Positions 17,491 through 25,745 of a stretch of 41,846 nt of DNA are shown here, piece after piece. Source of the stretch: DASWIG01 sp965371445. GTDB lineage: Bacteria; Acidobacteriota; Thermoanaerobaculia; Multivoradales; J023. Positions within the stretch are counted from its first letter, which is position 1, and each line of letters opens with the position of its first letter. The DNA is taken from assembly GCA_965371445.1 (NCBI GenBank), contig CBDUYN010000079.1:1-41846 (forward strand). The letters run 5' to 3'. The notes under the pieces are model-generated. The model ran no database searches, was not told where the DNA came from, and saw only the letters and a program-made list of their open reading frames with translations. The position numbers and the translations under genes were made by a program.

Positions 17491-18282
17491 ATGAGTGGAC
17501 TGTACGTTTTCTTCTCCTATTCCCACAAGGACGAAGAGCTACGCAAAAAACTGGAGGTCCACCTGACGCTCCTCAAGCGCCAGGGCAAGATTCGCGCCTG
17601 GAGCTTCCGGCAGATCCTCGCCGGACAGGAGTGGGAAAACAAGATCGACGAGAACCTCGCAGCGGCCGATGTCATCCTCTTGCTCGTCAGCCCCGACTTC
17701 CTGGCCTCCGACTACTGCTGGGACGTTGAGATGAAGCGGGCTCTCGAACGCCACGAGGCGGGCACGGCGCGGGTGATCCCGATCATTCTGCGTTCGGTCG
17801 ACTGGAGCCAGGCACCGTTCGCCAAGCTCCAGGCTTTGCCGAGGGACGCCCGCGCTGTCATGTCCTGGCCGAACCTCGACGAGGCCTTCCACAACGTGGC
17901 TCAGGGCCTGAGGGCCGCGATCGAGGACGAGCAGAGTCGCCGCGCGTCGCCATCCGCCCCGGCCCACGTCGATGAGCGAGCCGTAGCGTCGGAGCGCAAC
18001 GTGACGGTGTCGGGCGACGTCGTCGGAGGGCAGATCGTCACCGGCGACCGCAACGTTTTCGCCGGCAGGGACGTCCACGTCCATGTCGGCTCGACGCCAC
18101 AAGCCGCCGGAGCGTCGTCCACCGCATCGCCGGGGGACGGCGAGGACGCTCTCGCCCTCTGGCGGGAAAAGCTGGCGCACTATCTGAGGGAGGAGGCGAT
18201 CACGTCGGACGCCGGGCAGAAGTTCACGCTCAAGAAACAAATCGAGGAGGCGAGGACGAAGATCCGGGAGCTCGGCGGATAG
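17491..18282 (+). CDS. TIR-domain effector with effector-associated-domain-like tail
   Basis: A 263-residue protein. The TIR domain covers about residues 3-140: YVFFSYSHKDEELRKKLEVH, ENLAAADVILLLVSPDFLAS and CWDVEMKRAL. E80 in CWDVE is at the position of the catalytic glutamate of NAD-degrading TIR domains. A linker at about 168-200 (NVTVSGDVVGGQIVTGDRNV) is of the GDVxGxxIVTGDxN kind often found between signalling modules in bacterial conflict proteins. The last about 45 residues (LREEAITSDAGQKFTLKKQI, then EEARTKIRELG) fit small effector-associated domains thought to recruit partners by like-with-like contacts. It lies 40 bases after the DAHP synthase gene and 175 before a Uma2 nuclease. 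NADase activity and a defence role are inferred from the families. Confidence 0.8.
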   Translation: MSGLYVFFSYSHKDEELRKKLEVHLTLLKRQGKIRAWSFRQILAGQEWENKIDENLAAADVILLLVSPDFLASDYCWDVEMKRALERHEAGTARVIPIILRSVDWSQAPFAKLQALPRDARAVMSWPNLDEAFHNVAQGLRAAIEDEQSRRASPSAPAHVDERAVASERNVTVSGDVVGGQIVTGDRNVFAGRDVHVHVGSTPQAAGASSTASPGDGEDALALWREKLAHYLREEAITSDAGQKFTLKKQIEEARTKIRELGG

Positions 18283-18457
18283 GACGGAGTGCGTCGAGCG
18301 GCGATCCGCCGTTTCCGTCTGCTTGACCTTGCCACCCCTCGAGGGCGCCGACGACGCGGAGCGTCGGTGCGAGAGACGGCCAGGATCTGCTAGGATGGAT
18401 CCGCCAGGGAAACGCCGCACCTGAAGACACCGTCCCAAGGGACTTGGAGGACGCACC

Positions 18458-18931
18458 ATGGAAGCCATCGCACTTTCGGAATACGAGATCGAGAGAGGTA
18501 AGCCGATGCCGAGCACGAATCATGCGGTCGTCCAGGTTTCGCTGATCGGAGCCTTTCTGAAGCAGGCGGACGAGCTATCGGTCCTTTCCGAGCTCTCCCT
18601 GGAGCTCGACGGCAAGCCCTTCGTTCCCGACATCAGCATCTACCGCCGGCTACAGGTGGACCCGCTCCGCGACGAGGTCAAGAGGACCGAGCCGCCTCTC
18701 CTGGCCGTCGAGATCCTCTCGCCCACCCAACCCCTCGACGACCTCGTCCAGAAGGCCAACGCCTACCTGGAAGCAGAAGTCTCGTCGTGCTGGCTCGTCC
18801 AGCCTTCGCTTCAGACGATCACCGTCTTCCTGCCCGGCCAGAAACCCCGGACCCATACGGAGGGTGAAGTGAGCGACCCCGCCACTGGGATCACCGTGCA
18901 GCTCGAGGAGATTTTCCGTCCTTTTCACTGA
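18458..18931 (+). CDS. Uma2-family (DUF820) PD-(D/E)XK nuclease-like protein
   Basis: A 157-residue protein of the Uma2 family. The restriction-endonuclease-like core is visible: D58 in FVPDISIY, E85 in LAVEILSPT, K99 in LVQKANAYLEA, and the CWLVQP strand replacing the usual YWLVD. GGAGG lies 7 bases before the ATG. Such proteins are numerous in cyanobacteria, chloroflexi and other environmental bacteria, and are thought to be nucleases of mobile or defence origin; the target is unknown. It follows the TIR gene on the same strand after a 175-base gap that seems to carry its own promoter, and is convergent with the hybrid kinase. Confidence 0.8.
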   Translation: MEAIALSEYEIERGKPMPSTNHAVVQVSLIGAFLKQADELSVLSELSLELDGKPFVPDISIYRRLQVDPLRDEVKRTEPPLLAVEILSPTQPLDDLVQKANAYLEAEVSSCWLVQPSLQTITVFLPGQKPRTHTEGEVSDPATGITVQLEEIFRPFH

Positions 18932-18943
18932 CGGTCGTCGTGC

Positions 18944-20545
18944 TCAAAGCTCCTTCGGTCCGGTCAGCGCTTCGCGCACCTTGGCGATCAGGTCCTGGGG
19001 CATGTAGGGCTTCTGGATGAAGCCCGCAAGGCCCGCCCCGCTGAACTGCTGGTGGGCCTCCTGCTCGGTGTAGCCGCTCGTCAAGACGACCCGCACGTCG
19101 GGCCGGATGCGGCGCATCTCGCGGAAGACCTCTTCGCCCGAGAGCTCCGGCATGGTCATGTCGAGCAGCACGACGGAGATCCGCTCCGCCTTGTCGCGAA
19201 AGAGCTGGAGCCCTGCCTCGCCGTCCGCGGCGGCGAGGACGGTCAGCCCGACGTCCTGCAAGACGACGCGGGCGAAGTCGCGTACCATCTCCTCGTCGTC
19301 GACCACCAGGACCGTCTCCTGCGACCGCCAGTCCGGATCGGCTTCGGGGGGTGCCGGGGAGCGCTCGGCGACTTTCTCGGAGCTCGGGAAAAGGATCCGG
19401 AAGCTCGTCCCCTCGCCGGGAGCGCTTCGGATCTTCAAGGCTCCGCGGTGACCTCGAACGATCCCCAGGACCGCGGCGAGCCCCAGGCCGCGACCCGCGA
19501 ACTGGGTGGTAAAAAACGGATCGAAGATCCTTTGTAGGGTCTCCTCGTCCATACCACGGCCGGTGTCGGCGACGTCGACGAAGACGTAACGGCCCGGGGG
19601 GCGCTCCTCCTTGAGGTAGGAATCGGCGAGGTAGGCGGTGTCGCAATCCCGCGCCCCGGTGGTGAGGGTGATCGTGCCTCTCTCGCCGCCGAGCGCGTCG
19701 GAGGCGTTGGTGACGAGGTTCATCACCACCTGGCGGATCTGGGTCGGGTCGGCCTCGACGGCCGGCAAGTCGTCGCCGAGCTCGCAGACGAGCGACGCCT
19801 TCTTGGAGATTGCGAGCCGCAGGAGCTCGACGGCGTCGGCGACCCACTCCGAGAGGTCCAGAGCCAGGGTCACGAACTTGCCCTTGCCCGAGTAGGCGAG
19901 CATCTGGTTCGAGAGGTCCGCGGCACGCTGCGCCGACTTGACCACCGCTCCGAGGTTGCCGCGTCCCTCGAAGCCCTCCGGCAAACGGCGCATTACGAGG
20001 TCCGCGTTGCCGAGGATACCTACCAGCAAGTTGTTGAAGTCGTGGGCGATGCCCCCGGCGAGCACCCCGAGGCTTTCCAGCTTCTGGGCGTGCTGGACCC
20101 GCGCTTCCAGATCACGGCGCTCGGCCTCGGCCCTCTTCTGCTCTTCGAGGCGGCGGGTCAGCTCGGTTACGTCCTGGATCGAGAGGAGGGCGTGGAAACC
20201 GCCGCCTTCGGCCGCCGGGATGGCCGTGACGACCGTGTGCTGGACGCGGAACCTGCCGTCGGGCATGGGCGCCGGAATCAGGTGCGGATGGAGCTGGGAG
20301 GAAAAGACCGTCGGTGGCCCGCCCTCGAAGATTCCCTGGAGGCGCAGCTGGTAGCGGGGCTCGGCGAGGTGCCCGAAGCGTTCGGAGAGGTCCGAGCCGA
20401 GGATCTCGGCGGAGGAGATGCCCGTCCACTCGGCCAGGCAGATGTTCCAGAAGCGGACCTCCAAGTCGCGGGTCAGGACGCAGACCCCCAGCGGGATCTG
20501 GTCCAGAAGAGCAAAGCGGTCCGGGGGGACCGTGACGGGGGACAC
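18944..20545 (-). CDS. Soluble hybrid histidine kinase (PAS, HisKA, HATPase, REC)
   Basis: A 533-residue cytoplasmic kinase. A PAS domain spans about 8-130 (LDQIPLGVCVLTRDLEVRFW, LLSIQDVTEL) and a short coiled coil about 132-155. HisKA has the acceptor H168 in GGIAHDFNNLLVGILG. The ATPase domain contains MNLVTNASDA, DTGRGMDEET and GRGLGLAAVLGI. The receiver at about 412-528 has VLVVDDEEMVR and the phospho-acceptor D462 in VVLLDMTMPELSG, with KPY at the end. The HDFNN motif places it in the NtrB-like group. It starts 7 bases after the CheC stop and is the last gene of a three-gene signalling operon. No membrane segment is present, so it probably senses an internal signal. Confidence 0.9.
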   Translation of the reverse strand: MSPVTVPPDRFALLDQIPLGVCVLTRDLEVRFWNICLAEWTGISSAEILGSDLSERFGHLAEPRYQLRLQGIFEGGPPTVFSSQLHPHLIPAPMPDGRFRVQHTVVTAIPAAEGGGFHALLSIQDVTELTRRLEEQKRAEAERRDLEARVQHAQKLESLGVLAGGIAHDFNNLLVGILGNADLVMRRLPEGFEGRGNLGAVVKSAQRAADLSNQMLAYSGKGKFVTLALDLSEWVADAVELLRLAISKKASLVCELGDDLPAVEADPTQIRQVVMNLVTNASDALGGERGTITLTTGARDCDTAYLADSYLKEERPPGRYVFVDVADTGRGMDEETLQRIFDPFFTTQFAGRGLGLAAVLGIVRGHRGALKIRSAPGEGTSFRILFPSSEKVAERSPAPPEADPDWRSQETVLVVDDEEMVRDFARVVLQDVGLTVLAAADGEAGLQLFRDKAERISVVLLDMTMPELSGEEVFREMRRIRPDVRVVLTSGYTEQEAHQQFSGAGLAGFIQKPYMPQDLIAKVREALTGPKEL

Positions 20546-20552
20546 GGTGTCG

Positions 20553-21155
20553 TCAGCCCTCGGTCTGGAAAGCGTCGATCGCGGCGAGCAGGGCGTCGAA
20601 CGACAGCACCTCGAAGACCAGGAGGATTGTGCCGCGGATCTCGAGATCGAGCACCGTGAAGCGGGTGTGGGCCAGGAGCACCGTCGGGTCCGGGTCGTCC
20701 GGATGATGGAAGAGGTGCTCGAGGGTGGCCTCGAGATAGGTCGGTAGGTCGTAGCTCAAGGGCACGTCGAGGATGTTGCCGATCGACCCCATGACGCCGT
20801 TGATGACGATGTTGCCGACCTCGCTCAGGGTCCCGGCACGCACCGAGTCGAGCTCGGGCGAGCCGGGCTCCTCACCGGTCAGCGCGGCGACGAGCTTGGC
20901 GGCGCTGTCGGTCGGGAAAAGAAGCGCCGCCGTCCCCTGGATCGATCCTCGAAACCGCAGCCGGACGAAAGAGAGCACCGCTTCGGCCGTGGCATCGAGC
21001 TCTCGTGGCAGCTCGCTCGCCGCGAGCACCTTGACGAGCGGGACGTAGAGCTCGATCGGCGAGCCGATCATCTCGTTCAACATGCCGGCGGCACGGCCGA
21101 CACCGATGTTCATCAGCTCCGAGAGCGCATCGATCTGGTGCTCGTCAGGTTTCAT
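20553..21155 (-). CDS. CheC-family phosphatase of receiver domains
   Basis: A 200-residue CheC-type protein that would dephosphorylate a phosphorylated CheY-like receiver. Both catalytic helices are intact: DALSELMNIGVGRAAGMLNE near the N-terminus and GTLSEVGNIVINGVMGSIGN in the middle, each with the E-x-x-N pair that positions water at the phospho-aspartate. The start is the ATG at 21155, 10 bases after the stop of the response regulator gene. Two active helices make it CheC-like or FliY-like rather than CheX. No chemoreceptor, cheA or cheD is in the window, so it is likely dedicated to the neighbouring receivers. Confidence 0.85.
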   Translation of the reverse strand: MKPDEHQIDALSELMNIGVGRAAGMLNEMIGSPIELYVPLVKVLAASELPRELDATAEAVLSFVRLRFRGSIQGTAALLFPTDSAAKLVAALTGEEPGSPELDSVRAGTLSEVGNIVINGVMGSIGNILDVPLSYDLPTYLEATLEHLFHHPDDPDPTVLLAHTRFTVLDLEIRGTILLVFEVLSFDALLAAIDAFQTEG

Positions 21156-21165
21156 ATGAGGGTCC

Positions 21166-21522
21166 CTAGCCCAAGACCTCGGCCAGTGTCCGGCGTAGCA
21201 GGTCCGGCCTGACCGGCTTGTGGAGGACCGCACGAGCACCCAGCGCCATGCACGCCTCGCGAACGTGTTCTTGGATGTCAGCGGTCAGGATAACCACCGG
21301 GGTATCGGAACCCCTCTCCTTCAGGGTCTCCAGGAGCGCCATGCCCCGCATCCTGGGCATGATGAGGTCCGCGACGATGCAGTCGACCTCCTGCGTCTCG
21401 AGAGCGTCGAGGGCCTCCAGGCCGTCTTTCACCGCCACGATTTCGTAGCCCTGGGACGTCAGGGCGTTCTTGACGAACGTCTGCTGAAACGCGGAGTCGT
21501 CAACGATCAGGATTTTCGGCAA
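21166..21522 (-). CDS. Single-domain CheY-like response regulator
   Basis: A 118-residue receiver domain with no output domain. Acidic pocket DD is in KILIVDDSAFQQ, the phospho-acceptor is D52 in CIVADLIMPRMRG, then VVILTAD and the KP motif in VLHKPVRP. The chosen start is TTG 21522 with GGAGGA 6 bases upstream, directly before the first strand. An ATG at 21576 would add 18 residues and lies almost on the transcription start expected from the TATACT box at 21584-21589, so a leaderless longer form is possible. It is the first gene of the operon with the CheC phosphatase and hybrid kinase, which suggests it is the kinase output and CheC resets it. Confidence 0.85.
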   Translation of the reverse strand: MPKILIVDDSAFQQTFVKNALTSQGYEIVAVKDGLEALDALETQEVDCIVADLIMPRMRGMALLETLKERGSDTPVVILTADIQEHVREACMALGARAVLHKPVRPDLLRRTLAEVLG

Positions 21523-21583
21523 GCTCGCTCCTCCGCCGGCGGCGTTCTCCTCCGAACCTCTCCGGACGACAAACAATGGGCCT

Positions 21584-21589
21584 AGTATA
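21584..21589 (-). promoter_or_regulatory. Putative -10 box of the response regulator operon
   Basis: On the minus strand TATACT precedes the response regulator. No clear -35 hexamer is seen. The spacing puts the transcript start near 21577. The same box occurs before two other genes in this window (30642 and 35878). Confidence 0.45.
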
Positions 21590-21711
21590 CCCTAACGGGC
21601 CACGTCTCGCTGCCGGAGACCGGCGCCGTTCGATTGCGACCGCCAAGGAAGCTGCTTTATCATGGGGCCTTTGCATCCTCCCCAGTGACCCAGCTCGCGA
21701 AGGTATCGACC

Positions 21712-24700
21712 ATGGACTTGAGATCCGACAATCAGCTCCCGGCTCCGCCCGCCGCGGTGGAGATCGATCAAGACACGTCTCCTGAAAGCTCGGCAAGCCC
21801 ACCGGAGCCCGGACCCGCGGAATCCTCGGCGGTGACCGAGAGGGATTCGACCTCGGTCCGGCTTGCCTGGATCCGGGCCTATCAGGAGGCGCAACGCCAG
21901 CTGGTAGAGACTCATACCGCCTATCAGCGAGCGATGGCCGAGACCCAGGTGGAGTTCCTGCGGACCGTCGAGGCCTCCTTTGCGGGCTTGAACCGAGTCC
22001 TGGCCGAGAACCCGGAGCTCAAGGAGGAGGTCGAGGCCGTCGCCCGACCTTCCGTCTCCCCTCACCGGCCGACACCGACCCCGCCGGCGGCGGCCATTCC
22101 GGAGCCGCCGGGCGTCGCTCCCCCGGCGGTCTTGGTGCCGGACATGGCGATGGACCTGGGGGAGACCGTACGGCTCGAGATCAGGCCGGAAGAACCGCTG
22201 GGAGCCTCGGCGGTGGAGGAGGAAAGCCCGCTGGCCGAAACGAAAGTCGAAGAGCCGCAGGACGAGGCCCAGCGGCTTGCGGTGCACACCGAGCCGGCGG
22301 TGGGGCGTTTTTCCTTGCAGGAGGTGCCGGCGGCGCCCGCCGGGCTCGCCCTGCCGGGGCTTGGCGGCTCGGCGCTCGTGGCCGTCACCGACGACGGCGC
22401 CGGCGTCGCGGTGGCTCTGGCCGAGCAGTTGATGGCCCGCGGGGTGGCGACCGAGGTCGTCACTGAGGTCCCCGACGACGCCTCCGGCGTTATCTTCCTG
22501 GGTGGGCTGCGCCACGTCTCCTCGGCCGAGGACGCCCTGGCGGTCAACCGGCAAGCCTTCCACGCCGCCAAGGCGGTGGCGGCGCGCTTCACTACCGGCC
22601 GCGGGATCTTCGTGACGGTACAGGACACCGGCGGCGACTTTGGCCTTTCAGGCCGAGCTGGCGCGCGCGCGCCGCTCGGCGGCATCGCCGGTCTGGCCAA
22701 GACGGCGGCCCAGGAGTGGCCGGGAACGAGCGTCAAGGCGGTGGACCTGGAACGGGCCTACCGGCCCGCCTGGAAGCTCGCCAAGGTGCTTGCGGAGGAG
22801 CTTTTCAGCGGCGGGCCGGAGCTTGAGGTCGGCCTCCACGCGGATGGCACCCGGACCACCCTGGAGAGCTATCAGGCCTTGCTCAACCTGGGGACGCCGG
22901 GGGCGGTCTACTCGGTCGTCAGCCCGAGCGCCTTGAGGGAGAGCTCGGTGATCGTCGCCTCCGGCGGCGCCCGCGGCGTGACCGCGGCGGCGCTCATCGC
23001 CCTGGCACGCAACGCCCGGCCTCACCTGGTGCTCCTCGGCCGTACGCCCCTCGACGACGAGCCGGAGGAGCTCAGTACCCTCTCGACGGAAGCCGAGATC
23101 GCCGAAGCCCTCGCCGCGGGGCGCCGCCGCGAGGGCGACGAGGGCGATCCCGCGGAAATCAGTGCGCGGGTCCGGGAGATCCTGGCCGGGCGCGAGATCC
23201 GAAAAAACGTCGCCGCCCTGCGCCGGGCCGGCTCCGAGGTCCGCTACCTCTCGCTCGATGTCCAGGACCATGAGGCCGTCGCCGAAGCGCTCGCCGAGAT
23301 CCGCGCCGAGTGGGGACCGATCACCGGTCTCGTCCACGGCGCCGGGGTCGTCGCCGACAAGCTGATCGTGGAAAAAAGCGAGGAGCAGTTCGACCACGTC
23401 TTCAACACCAAGGTCCAAGGTTTCCTGAGCCTGCTCGACGCCACCGCCGAGGATCCCCTCGACCTCGTGGTCGTCTTCTCTTCGGTCGCGGCGCGCAACG
23501 GCAGCCGCGGCCAGAGCGACTACGCCATGGCCAACGAGGTGCTCAACAAGGTCGCCGCGACCGAGCACCGCCGGCGCGGTGCCGGATGCCTCGTCAAGTC
23601 GCTCAACTGGGGGCCCTGGGAAGGCGGCATGGTGACCCCGTCGCTCCAGGAACGCTACGAGGCCCAGGGAGTGCCGCTCATCTCCCTCCCGCTCGGCGCA
23701 CGGCTCCTGGTCGAGGAGATCCAGGCCGCCCTTTCCGAGCAGGTGGAGGTGGTCTTCGGCCCGGCACCCTGGCGCTGGCCGGTCAAGGCTCATCCCCATC
23801 AGGAGGATCCCGCGCCGACGCTCTCCATGGACGCTTTTGTCAACGCCTCGACCCACCCGTACCTCGAGGGACACCGCGCCGGCGACGCGCCGGCGCTGCC
23901 GCTCATGATGGTGCTCGAGTGGTTCACCCGGATCACTCGCGCCCATTGCGCCGACCTCGAGATGTTCGCCTGCCACGACCTCCAGGTGATCGACAGCCTT
24001 CAGCTCGAAAGCTTCTACGAAGGCGGGGAAGCGGTCACCCTGGTGAGCCACCTCGACGAGGGGGGTGACCGACGGCACCTGCGCCTGGAGCTCCAGGACC
24101 GCGACGGCAAGGTGCGCTACAGCGCCGTGGCCGAGCTCGCGCAGCCCGGGACGCCGGTGGCCACCTCGGAGGAGACGATGAAGTTCCTCCACACCGCCCA
24201 GACCGCCGAGTTGGAGCCGGGCCCCCCTTCCGTACCCTACGGGCAAGTCCTTTTCTATGGCGCCGAGTTCCAGAGCGTCCGGCGCATCGACGGCTTCACC
24301 GGCAGTGGCATGGTCGCCACCCTGGCGGGTACCCGCGAAATGGGCTGGGCCGACCGCTGGCGAACCGACGTGGCGGCCCTCGATGGCGGCATCCAACTAG
24401 CCCTCCTGTGGTTCGACCACCGACTCGGCGGCCTCGCGGTCGTACCCCGAGTCGGCGCCTACTACAGTCATTTCAGCGGTCTCGTGGAAGGACCGATCCG
24501 GGCCGTGCTCCAAGGCCGCGCGACCGGCTCGCATTACGTCGCCTGTGACGTCGCCTTCGTCAACGAAAACGGGACCCTGATGGCCGAGCTCCGTGGCGTG
24601 GAAGCTCACGCCGCGCCACGGCCGCTCGTCACCGGCCCCGGGCCGACGATCGAGATCGAGCGGGATGAGGAGGGCGAAGCGGCACCGGTGGACGACGTGA

Positions 24701-25401
24701 GAGCCGCCCTCGCAGACCCGGACGAGCCACACTCGGCCGACGAAGGCGAGCCCGAGGCTGGAGAGCCCCGGGACGAGGAGCTGGCCGCCGAAGAGGGCGA
24801 AGACAAGGAGCCGGCCGCCGAAGAGGTGAAGCCGGCCACCGAAGAGAGCGAGGAGCCGGAGGCGGAGGGCAGCGAGGCTGAAGGCCAGGAACCGGCCGCG
24901 GGGCCATCGGAGCTGTCGGAGGAGGAGACCGATCAACTCTTCTGGGAGCGGCCGGAGCTGGCTCCGGAGCCCCGGGCGTCGCCCGAGCCCCCGGCGCCTC
25001 TCCAGGGCCCCGACGAGCCCGACGAGATCCGCTCCGAGCCCACCGCCGAAGAACCGGCACCTCAGGTCCTCGAACCCATCGTCACCGACGGGCGTCCGTC
25101 CCCGACGGAGCTGTCGGACGAAGAAACCGGCCACCTCTTCTGGAGGCCCCCTTCTGAAGACGAGGACGGCTCCACCGGCGAACCCGCGGCCGAAGAAGTT
25201 TCGGCCGACGAGGAACCTTCCGAGGAAGTGGCTTCCGTAGAAGAGAGGGCGGCGGAGGACAAGGAGGCTTCGGAGGACGAAGAGGCGTCGGAGGCCGAAG
25301 AGGCGTCGGAAGCCGAGGAATCGTCGGAAGACGAGGAGGATTCGGAGGACGAAACCTCTTCGGAGAATGCGTCTGCCTCCGAGGAGGGTGACGGCCGTTG
25401 A
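21712..25401 (+). CDS. Ketoreductase-dehydratase protein of polyketide/PUFA-synthase type with acidic tail
   Basis: A 1229-residue multidomain protein lacking ketosynthase, acyltransferase and ACP. Residues 48-110 are a helical segment (IRAYQEAQRQLVETHTAYQR then AMAETQVEFLRTVEASFAGL) and 111-200 a Pro/Ala/Glu linker. The KR structural half is about 215-400, and the catalytic half 405-690 has the nucleotide loop VASGGARGVTAA and K567, S591, Y604 and N608 in FNTKVQG and FSSVAARNGSRGQSDYAMAN. A double-hotdog dehydratase at about 705-970 has H715 in HPYLEGH, the LFYGAEFQSV motif and D891 in ALDGGIQLALLW. Residues about 985-1229 are Glu-rich with a repeated LFW motif. ATG 21712 is chosen, with AAGG 9 bases upstream; ATG 21661 is possible. 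It would reduce and dehydrate a beta-ketoacyl thioester held by a carrier encoded elsewhere. It is first in an operon with two translationally coupled genes and is divergent from the response regulator. Confidence 0.85.
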   Translation: MDLRSDNQLPAPPAAVEIDQDTSPESSASPPEPGPAESSAVTERDSTSVRLAWIRAYQEAQRQLVETHTAYQRAMAETQVEFLRTVEASFAGLNRVLAENPELKEEVEAVARPSVSPHRPTPTPPAAAIPEPPGVAPPAVLVPDMAMDLGETVRLEIRPEEPLGASAVEEESPLAETKVEEPQDEAQRLAVHTEPAVGRFSLQEVPAAPAGLALPGLGGSALVAVTDDGAGVAVALAEQLMARGVATEVVTEVPDDASGVIFLGGLRHVSSAEDALAVNRQAFHAAKAVAARFTTGRGIFVTVQDTGGDFGLSGRAGARAPLGGIAGLAKTAAQEWPGTSVKAVDLERAYRPAWKLAKVLAEELFSGGPELEVGLHADGTRTTLESYQALLNLGTPGAVYSVVSPSALRESSVIVASGGARGVTAAALIALARNARPHLVLLGRTPLDDEPEELSTLSTEAEIAEALAAGRRREGDEGDPAEISARVREILAGREIRKNVAALRRAGSEVRYLSLDVQDHEAVAEALAEIRAEWGPITGLVHGAGVVADKLIVEKSEEQFDHVFNTKVQGFLSLLDATAEDPLDLVVVFSSVAARNGSRGQSDYAMANEVLNKVAATEHRRRGAGCLVKSLNWGPWEGGMVTPSLQERYEAQGVPLISLPLGARLLVEEIQAALSEQVEVVFGPAPWRWPVKAHPHQEDPAPTLSMDAFVNASTHPYLEGHRAGDAPALPLMMVLEWFTRITRAHCADLEMFACHDLQVIDSLQLESFYEGGEAVTLVSHLDEGGDRRHLRLELQDRDGKVRYSAVAELAQPGTPVATSEETMKFLHTAQTAELEPGPPSVPYGQVLFYGAEFQSVRRIDGFTGSGMVATLAGTREMGWADRWRTDVAALDGGIQLALLWFDHRLGGLAVVPRVGAYYSHFSGLVEGPIRAVLQGRATGSHYVACDVAFVNENGTLMAELRGVEAHAAPRPLVTGPGPTIEIERDEEGEAAPVDDVRAALADPDEPHSADEGEPEAGEPRDEELAAEEGEDKEPAAEEVKPATEESEEPEAEGSEAEGQEPAAGPSELSEEETDQLFWERPELAPEPRASPEPPAPLQGPDEPDEIRSEPTAEEPAPQVLEPIVTDGRPSPTELSDEETGHLFWRPPSEDEDGSTGEPAAEEVSADEEPSEEVASVEERAAEDKEASEDEEASEAEEASEAEESSEDEEDSEDETSSENASASEEGDGR
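24910..24960 (+). repeat. First copy of LSEEET-x-x-LFW peptide motif
   Basis: Inside the acidic tail of the KR-DH protein, from residue 1067: ELSEEETDQLFWERPEL. It is matched by the second copy 66 residues later (25108-25158). It is the only aromatic-rich spot in the surrounding acidic stretch, as expected of a short binding peptide. Confidence 0.6.
25108..25158 (+). repeat. Second copy of LSDEET-x-x-LFW peptide motif
   Basis: From residue 1133 of the KR-DH protein: ELSDEETGHLFWRPPSE, sharing E-L-S-[ED]-E-E-T-x-x-L-F-W with the first copy. The sequence between the copies is unrelated low-complexity Pro/Glu. Confidence 0.6.
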
Positions 25402-25745
25402 GCACCTTGATGCTCGCCGGAGGGGTCGGCGCCGCGGAGCGCACCTTCTTGGCCCGCGTCGTCAAGGACGCCGACAAGGTCCCTCTGGCGACGCCGGAGC
25501 CGTCACCGGCCGAGCCGGCTTCTCGACCCCTGGAGACCCTTGCGCCGACTCCGGAGCTCGGCGCGGGAATGGCGGAGGTTCAGGCGATGCTCTCCCGCGC
25601 CCAGCGGGAGCTCGTCACGAGCCAGAACCAAGTGCACCGCCGCTTTCTCGAGGTGGCCGGCCGTAACCTCGGGGGAGTGCTGCAGGTGCTTCCCGCGGCG
25701 GAAGTGGAAGCCGCGGAAACCCCGGAAGAGGATCAAGTACCTTGA
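25398..25745 (+). CDS. Small helical protein coupled to the KR-DH gene
   Basis: A 115-residue protein of unknown family. The start is TTG 25398, overlapping the KR-DH stop as TTGA, with GGAGGG 7 bases upstream; ATG 25410 is an alternative. The first 55 residues are Ala/Pro-rich. Residues about 56-98 form an amphipathic helix (AEVQAMLSRAQRELVTSQNQ, VHRRFLEVAGRNLGGVLQVL). The helix resembles residues 58-97 of the upstream KR-DH protein: QRELV versus QRQLV, and FLEVAGRNLGGVLQVL versus FLRTVEASFAGLNRVL, with one extra heptad in the larger protein. The tail is acidic. A docking or assembly role with the KR-DH protein is inferred; no enzyme motif is present. Its stop overlaps the next start, again as TTGA. 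Confidence 0.65.
   Translation: MSTLMLAGGVGAAERTFLARVVKDADKVPLATPEPSPAEPASRPLETLAPTPELGAGMAEVQAMLSRAQRELVTSQNQVHRRFLEVAGRNLGGVLQVLPAAEVEAAETPEEDQVP

Noticed and set aside
22648..24396. A 582-codon minus-strand frame
   Set aside because: It is antisense to the catalytic KR and DH domains, which carry clear active-site motifs.
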